The position numbers and the translations under genes were made by a program. Shown here piece by piece: positions 54,601-63,356 of a stretch of 64,000 nt of DNA. The notes under the pieces are model-generated. The model was not told the DNA's origin. It made no database searches and worked only from the letters and a program-made list of their open reading frames with translations. Location of the stretch: NCBI RefSeq assembly GCF_000350485.1, contig NZ_AORV01000025.1, forward strand, positions 124,001 through 188,000, written 5' to 3'. Position 1 is the first letter of the stretch, and each line of letters opens with the position of its first letter. The DNA comes from Ruminiclostridium cellobioparum subsp. termitidis CT1112 (lineage in GTDB: Bacteria; Bacillota; Clostridia; Acetivibrionales; DSM-1351).

Positions 54601-57600
54601 GTCGGCACAGTTGTTGTATATGGAGACTCAATATTAGCACTGCCGCTCCAGCTTGAATCAACTGTGACTGTTTTGCCGTAGGCTAAGTTCTGCCTTCCTC
54701 CATAATTGGGCAGCGGAGCAGGTACATCAGCTTCTCCAAATACTTCAAATTCATACATCGATATACCGTAGGTGTTAACCTTAGTGATGCTTTGCAGCCT
54801 AATGTATCTGGCATCAATGCTTCCTTCAGGGAAGTTAAGGATTTGAACCCCCGGCTTGTCATTAGTAAAAGTATTTACGTCTGTCCAGGTACCCCCGTCA
54901 TCTGACGTCTGAATTTTAAAGCTGGTTGAATAAGAGCTCTCCCAGGATATCCTGATTGTTCTTACTTTTGACTTTGCTCCCAAATTGACCTGCCACCACG
55001 CATTAGCAGCCGTTGTGGGTCCTGACCATCTTGTGGTGTCATTCCCGTCATTTGCATAAGTTGCCATACTGCCGGCATCATTTCCGCTGGTTGATGAAGG
55101 TTTGTATAATGCCAGATTTACATTATAATGTACATTAAGATCTTTAATATCATACCCGTTCTTTTTATTGCTTGAGAGCATTAATATTCGGATATACTTT
55201 GCCTGAACGTACGGCAGATCAATTACTTCCTTTCCGCCGCTTCCATGCCACTGTAAATAACCGTCGGTCCAATTAACATTATCTGTAGAATATTGAACTA
55301 TATATTCTTTTGCATAATCAGTACCCCAATCAACAGTAACCTTGTCAACAAGAGGAATGGGAGTATCGATATTATAGACAATATACTGGCTTTCATCAGG
55401 CTCCGAACGCCATGATGTATCCATGGAATCATCTATTGCATTCAGAGGAGCATATCCCGGTAAAAATGAACTTGCCCCTATATTGCTGGCAGAAAGAGGA
55501 ACATCGGATAAAGTCTGGGTAATCGATTGTCCCATGTAAATTCCGCTTCCAAGATTATACCTTCCATATAATGTATCCTTATCAGTCTCAGTAATTTTTA
55601 CGTCAACTATCAAGCCCGGTGTTTCGGGATTTGATACAGTTACCTTTGGTGTTCCGGAACTCTCGTCAATAATTGCCAGACAGGGCTGATTCACTGTTAT
55701 GGTAGCACCGGTGCGGTATTCAAAACTTCCGGGGGTGTAAAAGATCAATTGTGTCTGGTTTAAGCCTTCATTTCTTACCGCCTGCAATTCTGTTGTGTTT
55801 GACAAAATCTGAACCGGAATATTGTTTGAATATGCTTCGACTTCAGCTGAATCCTTTCCAGGAACAACAATATACTCATAGGAAGCATTCGCAGGATTAA
55901 TACCATGGTTAAAATAAAGTGTAAATGCCTGCTTTGTCTGAGCCGGATGGTCCAGCCAGTTTGATGTCTGATCCATATTTGAAATGCTGACTTTGGAATT
56001 AGCCGGGAACACATATCCTATCTGATCATTATAAGCCCATTTGGGATTTGTATATGTTACCGCAGCTGTACCCTTTGGTAGTAAAACTCCGTCAACTGAT
56101 GCATTGTCCTTTGCAATTGCCTGGTTAACGGTGGTATGAACCTCCACAGGGCGGGTTGAAGATATTCCTGCACCTAAAGCCACCATTTCGTCATCAAAAT
56201 AAAAGTATCCCTTGCGTGCAACAGTACTATCCATATCCTGGGTAAACACTGAAGCACCGTACATGCCGTCGGACACACCGCCTACAAAGCTTGAATTTGC
56301 ATTAAATTTGCATTCCAGCGTGTAAGGCATCTTTTCATTGGGAGCTGTCGTACCCGGGTAATGCGACCAGTTAAAAGCCGGAACCAGATCAGTGTACTCA
56401 TGTCCATTAACAAAAATTGCCGTTGTACCTGCCGCATTCCAATAAATTTCATTTCCTATGGACGACCGGAAAGTGGACCGGTATTCACCGCCATTAATAC
56501 GGCTTGAACTCATTTTAGTCATGATTCCGTAATTATCACGCATCTGAGAGGTATAATCAGACCGCCAGAAATGTTTGTTCCCTACCAATCCATTTGTTGC
56601 CGACTTACCCTCTATGTTATCTACCACCTGCTGGTATTTGGCCCTTCGCTCGGGGTCGGTATCATATTGTGCCATTATAATCATTCCCGGCAGAATATCT
56701 GCCGCATAGCTGCTGACTCCTTCAATGGTATTATACCTTCGATATCCAAGGTACAGGAAACCGAACTCTCCCCGGATCATCCACCTGGTACCGTCAAGTA
56801 TATAAAATTCCAGTTTCTTTAAGGCTTCTTCGGTAAAAGCAAAATTAGTTCCGCTTGTATAGCCGACCCACATGGCAACCATGTTAAACTGAGCCATTCC
56901 ATACCCTTCACTGTACAGCTTGGCGCCATGACAGTAAAAGCTTGAATCTGCCTGAACCGCTTCATTCGATGTTCCTTTTTCATCAACTGCCAGAGTTTCC
57001 GCAAGTGTCGAAATTCCTTTTACAACCTCCGGATAATCATTCTGCACCAGCTTCTTATATAAATAATCCTGTGTTCTCCAAACGCCATTTGCACCTACTG
57101 TATCCAGACGTCCCTGATTGTAGTTAATACATACATCCAACGCCTGTTTGCTTATGATGCCTTCCATAAATATACCTGTAACACCCATACACATGGCTTG
57201 TCCGATTTCATTTTCCCACCAGTTTGTGGATGAAGGCTTGGCACTGTCCCAATAAGCTAATGCTCTTTCAATGGCGTCCTTTATTACAGGATTATGATAC
57301 GCTTCATTACCTTCCTGATTATAGCCCATTGCCATTGCCGTTATACGGTATAAAGCAAGATATGGACTCCACAAAGTACCATTCGCACTGTTGGTACGGT
57401 CAGCATAATTTACATCTGACCAGCTGCCGTTTGGCTGAATGGTATTTGCATACTCCATTGACTTTGATATGTACCCGAAAACGTCAGAACCGCTGACTAC
57501 CCGGTAAGAATCACTTTCCAAAAATGTTGCCTTGATTCTGTCCTTGACAATTTGAGCACTTTCACTATCCGTCATGTCAGATGCATATACTGACGATATG

Positions 57601-57707
57601 GACATTGAAGAAATTGTCGTGAGTATTAGCGCTAAAACTAATAAAACAGCTGTCAATTTTTTAAAGTGGACTGCTAATCGCTCTTGTCTTTTTCGTATCT
57701 TTGACAT
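51699..57707 (-). CDS. SLH-anchored multidomain polysaccharide lyase (PL8-like)
   Basis: 2002 aa from ATG 57707-57705, AGGAGG 6 nt upstream; the ATG at 57740 is before that site. Order: signal peptide (about 1-42); PL8 alpha-toroid and beta-sandwich (about 45-725) with NWWENEIGQAMCMGV, CHGAKLYSEGYG (His/Tyr pair), GGEYRSTFRSSIGNEIYW and FNWSHYPGTTAP; three discoidin domains (about 730-1146); two FIVAR helical repeats (about 1239-1375); two Ig-like domains (about 1384-1560); a Gly/Ser/Thr linker; a pre-SLH domain; three SLH repeats (about 1817-2000) binding the cell wall. PL8 members cleave hyaluronan, chondroitin or xanthan, leaving unsaturated uronic acids for GH88. The substrate here is not fixed by sequence. 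Confidence 0.9.
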   Translation of the reverse strand: MSKIRKRQERLAVHFKKLTAVLLVLALILTTISSMSISSVYASDMTDSESAQIVKDRIKATFLESDSYRVVSGSDVFGYISKSMEYANTIQPNGSWSDVNYADRTNSANGTLWSPYLALYRITAMAMGYNQEGNEAYHNPVIKDAIERALAYWDSAKPSSTNWWENEIGQAMCMGVTGIFMEGIISKQALDVCINYNQGRLDTVGANGVWRTQDYLYKKLVQNDYPEVVKGISTLAETLAVDEKGTSNEAVQADSSFYCHGAKLYSEGYGMAQFNMVAMWVGYTSGTNFAFTEEALKKLEFYILDGTRWMIRGEFGFLYLGYRRYNTIEGVSSYAADILPGMIIMAQYDTDPERRAKYQQVVDNIEGKSATNGLVGNKHFWRSDYTSQMRDNYGIMTKMSSSRINGGEYRSTFRSSIGNEIYWNAAGTTAIFVNGHEYTDLVPAFNWSHYPGTTAPNEKMPYTLECKFNANSSFVGGVSDGMYGASVFTQDMDSTVARKGYFYFDDEMVALGAGISSTRPVEVHTTVNQAIAKDNASVDGVLLPKGTAAVTYTNPKWAYNDQIGYVFPANSKVSISNMDQTSNWLDHPAQTKQAFTLYFNHGINPANASYEYIVVPGKDSAEVEAYSNNIPVQILSNTTELQAVRNEGLNQTQLIFYTPGSFEYRTGATITVNQPCLAIIDESSGTPKVTVSNPETPGLIVDVKITETDKDTLYGRYNLGSGIYMGQSITQTLSDVPLSASNIGASSFLPGYAPLNAIDDSMDTSWRSEPDESQYIVYNIDTPIPLVDKVTVDWGTDYAKEYIVQYSTDNVNWTDGYLQWHGSGGKEVIDLPYVQAKYIRILMLSSNKKNGYDIKDLNVHYNVNLALYKPSSTSGNDAGSMATYANDGNDTTRWSGPTTAANAWWQVNLGAKSKVRTIRISWESSYSTSFKIQTSDDGGTWTDVNTFTNDKPGVQILNFPEGSIDARYIRLQSITKVNTYGISMYEFEVFGEADVPAPLPNYGGRQNLAYGKTVTVDSSWSGSANIESPYTTTVPTDGNMGTRASTGRGTAEVTQRSFYVDLGQPLSINEIKLFWEVNSQHVYLEYSNDPAGPWTPITSINRSTYKGNEQDDVKFKPITARYIRVKGVMATKYGLAIYEFEVYGDYSYKLDNHAVTLNKGDTLDLKAILAPYSETDSADFKSYNTDAVTVGTPAVSGDSVPGEQGTYTARLEAVSGGTSVIIVRHSAGSEYDLCTVKVNTFKNDLQALYDIASQLDQNDYISSSWTDSDIDSVLVNANTVLGDNNSTQRQVDAAIQNLQTAMNILEKRSNKASLVTAMSQVNALKQADYTPESWESANLEKLLADANSVYFNDYATQQEIDFVVNALIAAMNGLVKVTNPENPDVITLDSTSKSVYRGQEFTITATVTSPAAIDSIVLFSSDSDAVIVGETESSTPGGITIVHLSAAKVGNAIITATTSGGGIARCAVNVLASGVVLDTPSKTLYPGDSFTLTATAVPEEAVNKEISFSVGNSIVSLGTPSYDAQNGITSVQVTAIRTGTTIITATTADGGTAQCVVTVQPYIDDSRSGGGNGGGSGSSSSTSTNTTPPPAASNNTISDAVASGHGSVTSTIAAAAKTDKDGKATAAVTEKEVTEAINKVIEAAAKMDKGTAANVEIKVSAPSGAKAVEVSLPKEAVDKVVSSKIDTMTISTPIAVMTFDKESVKTISQSAAGDVKITTSSVDSTTLSDEAKRIAGGRPVVDLSVTSGGKTISEFAGNVTVSIPYTAKAGEDTEAVVIYCINSQGSLELVSSCVYNKETEMISFRSDNLSKYAVGYNKIGFKDVAEGAWYSKAVSFIAARGITTGTGNGSFSPDAELTRGQFLTMVMKAYEIKADENATDNFTDAGNKFYTGYLAAAKRLGISDGVGNNKFAPDKEITREEMFTLLYNILKLRGELPAGNSGKDLKEFSDTKDIAAWAKPAMSIFTEAGIIAGNLGRLSPKDTTNRAQMAQVLYNLIKNQMQ

Positions 57708-57799
57708 ATTGTTCCTCCTTATTATTAGTATTTGCTGCAAAATTTTGCATATATTAAGGCTTTAAAGCCTAATATAACAAGCCTATAGATATCCAGGGC

Positions 57800-58846
57800 T
57801 TACTTTAATCCTAAAGAAGTCATAATATCCTCTATGGGGATCTCAGCATAACACATATGAGTATCAGCCGCCCCATAGTATACTTTTACAACATCATTTT
57901 CATATATCACTCCGCAGGTGAATATTACATTTCCAAAAAATCCATTTATCTCGTAGTCTTCTACCGGTTCCATGATAGGCTTCTCACTTCTTGCAATCAC
58001 TTTCCAGGGTTGTTCCGGGTCCAGAAGCATAGCCCCCAGACAATACTTATCGTCTTTTGTAGCCCCGTGATATATCTCAAGCCAGCCTTCCTTCACCCTG
58101 AAAGGAACAGCACTTCCGCCAATTCTGCCATTATCCCAGTAACCCTCGCGTGCACCTGCCAGGTGTCTGTGGTTTCCCCATGAGATCAAATCGGGAGATT
58201 CGGATATCCATATATCCATCTTCCCGAAATGTGACATTGACGGCCTGTTCAGGGCATAATACCTGCCATTTATCTTTTCCGGAAAAATCTCAACATCTTT
58301 ATTGTCAGGATGAAATATAACACCATGCCGTTGGAACTTGATAAAATCCTTTGTGGACGCAAGATAGGAAGTTATCCCCAAATCAGATATGGCACTGTAA
58401 CTAATATAAAATGTGTTGTCAATAGAGGTTATCCTGGCATCCTCGATGCCATAAACCTCATATATGTTTGCAGGTGAAACAGAAGGCGTTTCTTCAATTT
58501 CAAAATTAATTCCATCCCTGCTGCGCGCCACTCTCAAATGGGATATGGAGGTAATATAATTAGTTGAAGGAGTCCTGATCCACCGCGAATCCGAAAAATC
58601 GCAGCCCGGTTCATCCGTATTAAAGCTCTTTTTAATAATTGCAGCCTTCTCAACGTCATAAACCGGAGCAATATGAATATCTGAATTTTGATTGATGGGC
58701 CTTTCTGCTATTCTCAATAATAAAATCACTTCATCGCCCAATTTTGCGACTCCTGCATTAAATACACATATAACTTCAAAATCCGGTCTTGAAGGTTTAA
58801 CATCCTGAGGTCTGATTATTGGATTATGTATATATCTTTGTACCAT
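57800..58846 (-). CDS. GH130 glycoside phosphorylase
   Basis: 348 aa from ATG 58846-58844 (begins MVQRY), 5 nt behind GGAGG; a TTG at 58858 would place the ribosome site inside the gene. Family motifs: HNPIIRPQDVKPSRPDFE at the start, CVFNAGVAKLGDEVILLLRIAERP, YGIEDARITSIDNTFYISYSA (proton-transferring Asp), LNRPSMSHFGKMDIWIS, YHGAT and the C-terminal VYYGAADTHMCYAEIP. GH130 enzymes phosphorolyse beta-mannosides; the exact one is unclear. No signal peptide. The ribosome site lies inside a perfect hairpin. Downstream neighbour is the PL8 gene. Confidence 0.9.
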   Translation of the reverse strand: MVQRYIHNPIIRPQDVKPSRPDFEVICVFNAGVAKLGDEVILLLRIAERPINQNSDIHIAPVYDVEKAAIIKKSFNTDEPGCDFSDSRWIRTPSTNYITSISHLRVARSRDGINFEIEETPSVSPANIYEVYGIEDARITSIDNTFYISYSAISDLGITSYLASTKDFIKFQRHGVIFHPDNKDVEIFPEKINGRYYALNRPSMSHFGKMDIWISESPDLISWGNHRHLAGAREGYWDNGRIGGSAVPFRVKEGWLEIYHGATKDDKYCLGAMLLDPEQPWKVIARSEKPIMEPVEDYEINGFFGNVIFTCGVIYENDVVKVYYGAADTHMCYAEIPIEDIMTSLGLK

Positions 58847-58850
58847 TGTG

Positions 58851-58902
58851 TCCTCCAAATAAAATTAGAATATATAAATTTATTCTAATTTTATTTGGAG
58901 GA
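58851..58902 (-). promoter_or_regulatory. Perfect 22-bp hairpin ending on the GH130 ribosome site
   Basis: Arms 58851-58872 and 58881-58902 are exact complements; the 8-nt spacer is TATAAATT. On the GH130 mRNA the 3' arm ends GGAGGA, 4 nt before the ATG, and the 5' arm begins TCCTCC. A transcript including both arms would hide its own ribosome site. Could also be a protein operator. Confidence 0.7.
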
Positions 58903-59007
58903 GAAACTAATTTACACTGTTGAATTTAAATATTCCTCAAAATTCTATTTATTTTGTTACTTCATATTTTAAAGCTATACATTTTTTTTAAATATTTCTC
59001 CTGGAAT

Positions 59008-59067
59008 CTGTTTAGTATCTCATTGCACTCGTCTTTTTTTTGGATTTTGCGAGAAGATACCAAACAG
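59008..59067 (-). terminator. Stem-loop at the end of the AraC gene
   Basis: CTGTTTAGTATCT (59008-59020) pairs with AGATACCAAACAG (59055-59067) with one G-T pair; long loop containing an A/T run. Starts 5 nt past the stop. No T-run after the second arm, so it may act as 3' protection rather than a terminator. Confidence 0.5.
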
Positions 59068-59071
59068 GTTC

Positions 59072-61390
59072 TTAATTCTGCTCTTTCTTTCTGAATTGAG
59101 TGGGTGTAAGACCATTGAATTTCTTAAAAAAAGTATAGAAATGATTCTCAGAATTCATTCCAATCATTTCACTTATGGCTGCAACTGTCAGATTGGAATT
59201 CACAAGCAGCTCCAAAGCTTTTTCGTATCTGTATTTACTTATATAGTCTGTCAGGGATATTCCCAATGCTTCTTTGAATATAGCCCTTAAATAATTAACC
59301 GACAATCCTACCCGTTCGGCAATACTTTCAATATTTAATCCGGGATCATTATATTCGTTATGAATTATAGTAAAAACCATATTAATATATTCTCTTTTTG
59401 TATCTTTAGGATTATCTTCTATGTATTCTATTTCATTCTTGTATATATAAAGCAGCCATTCCTTAATTTCCTCCAATGTATCAAATCTCTCCACCTGATC
59501 TCTCAAAACTTTGAAGGAATATGCATTTCCGGAATTGTTGCAATGATTCATTAAATTGATTGTAGCAATTGAATCGTGTATAATCTGGGAAAGTATAACC
59601 ATAATATCATCATATTCCATCTGGGCCAGTCTTCCGAAGAACTTATCGACCTGCTTTTCCACAAGATCATATTTGCGCAGCTTCAGATTATTTAATACGG
59701 GCATAAAAATATCCTGTGAATAATGATATTTGGCAACCTCTTTCAGGTTCAGTATTTCCTGTGTAATTACAGACCTTTTGCCGTATATCAATCTGTAGTT
59801 TGAATTTAAAACAGCATTATTATACGACTTGTTAATATTTTTTATATGCTTCTGTAATGGGCCTATACTGCCGCTTAAAGAAAAATTCAAATGTTTCTGT
59901 ACTGCATCCTGAATCTGTTTTATGACCGTTTTCAAATCAGCTTCGATTGTGCCCTCAGGCTCTCCCTTGGTTTTTACAATTACGGCGATGGTATCTTCAC
60001 CCATATCCACAGTTTCATTCGAATAAAATTGTTCTGTCAATTCCTGCGCAATATTCCCTACGGCAAACCTGTAAAGGGATAAATCCTCCACTGAATAATT
60101 AAATATTTCTTCATTATAATAGTTATCAATCTTTAAAACATAAACAACAACATTTTGAAAATCAAATTCCAAATTATTAAATCTGCCTTCAAGGTCTGCC
60201 CGGTGAATATACCCGCCTAGCAGAAGCTCCTTAAGCAATTCATTTCGGATCAGCCTGGAATCATCCAGGGATTGATACTTTGCCTTTAACAACTCATCTT
60301 TCATATTCAGTATAAAATCCGAAACATACTCCAATTCATGCTTTCCAGAACCTTTAATTGCAATAGTACCCGTTGATATATCATTTGCCTTGTTAACAAG
60401 CCTGCGAATAGGCAAATAGAATTTTCTGGAAATGAAATATGATATTATAGCTCCTATAGTGAATAGAATTATGCAAAAAATTATAATCAGATTGCGCATG
60501 TTATAAGCTTTTGCAACTAACTTTCCATAAGGGGTCACCTGTATTATTTTCCATTTTAATTTGCTTGATGAAATAAAGGTTACAAGTGATTTCTCCCCGT
60601 TTACCTCCCCTGTAAACTGTCCGGAATTGTCTTTTGATGCAACTATGGATTTTATATATTCCTCTGAAGATAAATCTTTAAGGAACATATCCGGATCATA
60701 ATCGGAAATAACCCTTCCTTTTTCATCTACCAGCATAGTGACATCATCTGAAAATGGTATCAGTGATTTCAGGATATTCCGGATATAGCCTTCCTTGACA
60801 TTTATTATCAGGGCGCCCTCCAGATTTCCGTCTTTATCCGGTGCTTCACTTGAAATCAAAGTAAGCAGGTTATCATTAATTTCAACACCGTTTATATTAT
60901 AGTTTACTTTTCGAGGAATAAAATGAAGTGTTTTCATTTCATTTTCATTTTTTAAAAGCTTTAATATATCCTTATCATAAAATTCTACTGTGGATGAAGT
61001 GCTCCCCTTGGTAGAAAAGACCTTTTGCATATTTCCGTTATACAAATAAACAGATTCTAAAAACATACTGTTGGATATGGCTTTTGTTATTTTGATGCTG
61101 GCATTTATTGCTTCAGTGGGAGAAACATCTCTGCTGTAAATACTATTATATACATCTGCGTCTCCGTACAAATCATAAAGATGGTTACTGGACAGGTCCC
61201 AGACAAAATCTACAGCTAATGCAGTTTGAGTAAGGATCTGCTTTGATGAGTCACTTGCCTGCCGTATGGTTTGTTTTTCATAGTTATCATAAAATACCAA
61301 AGAACAAGTTAAAAGTATTATAGATAACAGAATAATCAAAGAATAAAATAGTTTGGTAAATGAACTCCTCATTTTAAACACTTTCAACAT
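59072..61390 (-). CDS. Membrane-anchored AraC-family regulator with extracellular sensor
   Basis: 772 aa, AGGGTG upstream. TM1 about residues 13-35, extracellular Cache-like domain to about 290, TM2 about 295-318, cytoplasmic middle domain, and AraC HTH at about 670-770 (IESIAERVGLSVNYLRAIFKEALGISLTDYISKY and ISEMIGMNSENHFYTFFKKFNGLTPTQF). Third regulator of this type in the window, each linked to an Lpl-like importer. Follows the binding-protein gene at 61699 and precedes GH130. Confidence 0.92.
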   Translation of the reverse strand: MLKVFKMRSSFTKLFYSLIILLSIILLTCSLVFYDNYEKQTIRQASDSSKQILTQTALAVDFVWDLSSNHLYDLYGDADVYNSIYSRDVSPTEAINASIKITKAISNSMFLESVYLYNGNMQKVFSTKGSTSSTVEFYDKDILKLLKNENEMKTLHFIPRKVNYNINGVEINDNLLTLISSEAPDKDGNLEGALIINVKEGYIRNILKSLIPFSDDVTMLVDEKGRVISDYDPDMFLKDLSSEEYIKSIVASKDNSGQFTGEVNGEKSLVTFISSSKLKWKIIQVTPYGKLVAKAYNMRNLIIIFCIILFTIGAIISYFISRKFYLPIRRLVNKANDISTGTIAIKGSGKHELEYVSDFILNMKDELLKAKYQSLDDSRLIRNELLKELLLGGYIHRADLEGRFNNLEFDFQNVVVYVLKIDNYYNEEIFNYSVEDLSLYRFAVGNIAQELTEQFYSNETVDMGEDTIAVIVKTKGEPEGTIEADLKTVIKQIQDAVQKHLNFSLSGSIGPLQKHIKNINKSYNNAVLNSNYRLIYGKRSVITQEILNLKEVAKYHYSQDIFMPVLNNLKLRKYDLVEKQVDKFFGRLAQMEYDDIMVILSQIIHDSIATINLMNHCNNSGNAYSFKVLRDQVERFDTLEEIKEWLLYIYKNEIEYIEDNPKDTKREYINMVFTIIHNEYNDPGLNIESIAERVGLSVNYLRAIFKEALGISLTDYISKYRYEKALELLVNSNLTVAAISEMIGMNSENHFYTFFKKFNGLTPTQFRKKEQN

Positions 61391-61600
61391 ATATTCACCC
61401 TATTCTACATTATTAGAGTTAATCTCATAAAGTCAATTACGGTTAAACTATCGGCTTTCAGCAATAGTAATTGTCTTTTTTATCATAGCAAGATTATGTT
61501 AACAATGCCAGATGTTTTTTCACTTATACAGCAGCATAAATTAAAATATTTATTTGCATAAAGTGGACTAAATGTTTGTGCATATTACAAATACAAAAGT

Positions 61601-61637
61601 CCAAAAGTAAAGTCCAGAACATTGAACTTACTTTTGG
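61601..61637 (-). terminator. Terminator of the binding-protein gene
   Basis: CCAAAAGTAA (61601-61610) pairs perfectly with TTACTTTTGG (61628-61637), followed on the minus strand by ACTTTTGTATTTG. The rest of the 308-bp gap to the AraC start is AT-rich and presumably carries that gene's promoter. Confidence 0.65.
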
Positions 61638-61698
61638 AATCTTGTAAATAAAATGGAATTTTACAAATAAAAGCTGGGATGTCTACTTATTAAAATTT

Positions 61699-63261
61699 TT
61701 AATTCTTGGAAGCCAAAAATTCATCAACTTGCTTTTTAGCCTCTTCTACTATTTTCAGATATCCTGCATCCTCCAGTTTCTTCTGAATCTTCGGGAGTTC
61801 GGAAATATCCAATGACCCATTTAAAATTGGCAGCATTGTTGCAGGCCAAATAGCGGATACCTTTGCAATTTCATTTTTAATAGGATCAAGATTTGGAGTA
61901 AAGCCCATCAGCTTTGAGGCAATAAGCTGATTTGGATCTCTCAGCTTTTTATAATAGAACTTATCGTCTTCGGATGAAGTGGCCAAAGTTCTTTCAAAGT
62001 TTGGATTCCACATAAGATCGTATCCGGGGAAGTTGTAATTTTTTGAAGCATCTATTCCCTTTGGCAGGTCATATGTCTTATCTCCTGTATCCACCCAGTT
62101 TACGTCCTTGATTCCGTATCTCAATATATCGTAATTTGCCTGATCCTGATACATCCAATTTAAGAATTTAATTGCCCTGTCGGGATCCTTTGCATTGGCA
62201 TTTAAACAGATAAAGTTCCATTGTGCAAAATTTGTTACATGTTTTGTATCTTTTCCTTCAAAGTTTACAAACTCAACTTTTGCACCCGGTATTATTGCAT
62301 CTAACTGATTTGATATGGTACCTACAATATAATCCCCTTTTATGGAAGCTACCTTGCCGGACTTAAATGCTCCCATTTCATCCTTTTGAGTCATTTGATC
62401 CTTTTCTATCAATCCTGATGTATACCATTTTCTTACCATCTTTATCCAATCCAATACATGTGGATTCTCATATATGGGTACTATATCTTCAACTTTATCA
62501 CCTGTGGCAAATATATCTACTTCGGAGTTGTTTCCGCCGAATAATGTTACATCATATCCTGCATCATAAAAACCGTTGCTGCCGATACAGTAGTTTCCGA
62601 GCCAGGTTAAAGGAATCATGCTCTTTTCATTTTCTTTTACTTTTGTTAAATACTGTTCATATTGATCAATAGTTTCAATCGGGGCCATCCCGTATTTTTC
62701 CCTAAGATCTCCACGGATCCATATACCATGCTGGCTGGATAATACATCACCTAATGGAATACCCATTATCTTGCCATTTTGACGGTTTGCATCAATCATT
62801 TGTTTTGGGAATGCCTTTATTAAATCCGGGCCTGATTTCTCTAACAATGGTTCCAGGTCCAGATATGCTCCCTTTGAAATCATCTGTGACAGATGCATCC
62901 ACGGTGCATCAAATATAAGATCGGTCTGATCTCCTGCTGCAATCATAACCTGTGCTTTGTTCGGATAATCAGTCCAGGATGCAAAGGTAATGCCTAATGT
63001 TACATTAAGTGCCTCTTCCAGCTTCTTATTAGTTTCAGCTAATACTTCATCCAGTTGAAGAGGAGTATCTCCGGGCAATAAAGCTGAAAGTGAATACGGT
63101 GTCAGGTTTTCGGAACCGGATGTTGTATCGCCTGAGCTAACAGCGGCAGTGCCGGTTGCAGAACTTGTTGATGTTGATGTGTCTGAATTTGAACCGCAGG
63201 CAGTGAACACTGATGCTAACATACCAACTGCAACCACCAGACAAATTAACTTTTTGGTCAT
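61699..63261 (-). CDS. Lipoprotein sugar-binding protein (LplA/YtcQ type)
   Basis: 520 aa, AAGGGGG upstream. Lipobox FTAC near residue 22, Ser/Thr linker, then the fold: PYSLSALLPGDTPLQLDEVLAETNKKLEEALN, TFASWTDYPNKAQVMIAAGDQTDL, YNFPGYDLMWNPNFERTLATSSEDD. It follows its permease (63357) as in the other Lpl modules and carries the conserved intergenic motif. Ligand unknown. Confidence 0.9.
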   Translation of the reverse strand: MTKKLICLVVAVGMLASVFTACGSNSDTSTSTSSATGTAAVSSGDTTSGSENLTPYSLSALLPGDTPLQLDEVLAETNKKLEEALNVTLGITFASWTDYPNKAQVMIAAGDQTDLIFDAPWMHLSQMISKGAYLDLEPLLEKSGPDLIKAFPKQMIDANRQNGKIMGIPLGDVLSSQHGIWIRGDLREKYGMAPIETIDQYEQYLTKVKENEKSMIPLTWLGNYCIGSNGFYDAGYDVTLFGGNNSEVDIFATGDKVEDIVPIYENPHVLDWIKMVRKWYTSGLIEKDQMTQKDEMGAFKSGKVASIKGDYIVGTISNQLDAIIPGAKVEFVNFEGKDTKHVTNFAQWNFICLNANAKDPDRAIKFLNWMYQDQANYDILRYGIKDVNWVDTGDKTYDLPKGIDASKNYNFPGYDLMWNPNFERTLATSSEDDKFYYKKLRDPNQLIASKLMGFTPNLDPIKNEIAKVSAIWPATMLPILNGSLDISELPKIQKKLEDAGYLKIVEEAKKQVDEFLASKN

Positions 63262-63287
63262 TTAAAATTCCCCCTTGATTTTTTTAT

Positions 63288-63306
63288 ATGCTAACCGGAT
63301 TTCCGG
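63288..63306 (-). promoter_or_regulatory. Conserved small hairpin motif before the binding-protein gene
   Basis: Plus-strand ATGCTAACCGGATTTCCGG, third copy of the element at 7060 and 42367. A separate 11-bp perfect stem (63321-63331 with 63346-63356) adjoins the permease stop. Confidence 0.4.
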
Positions 63307-63356
63307 AAATAGCCATCTAATGGTCTGTAACACCTAAATTTATAAGTTACAGACCA

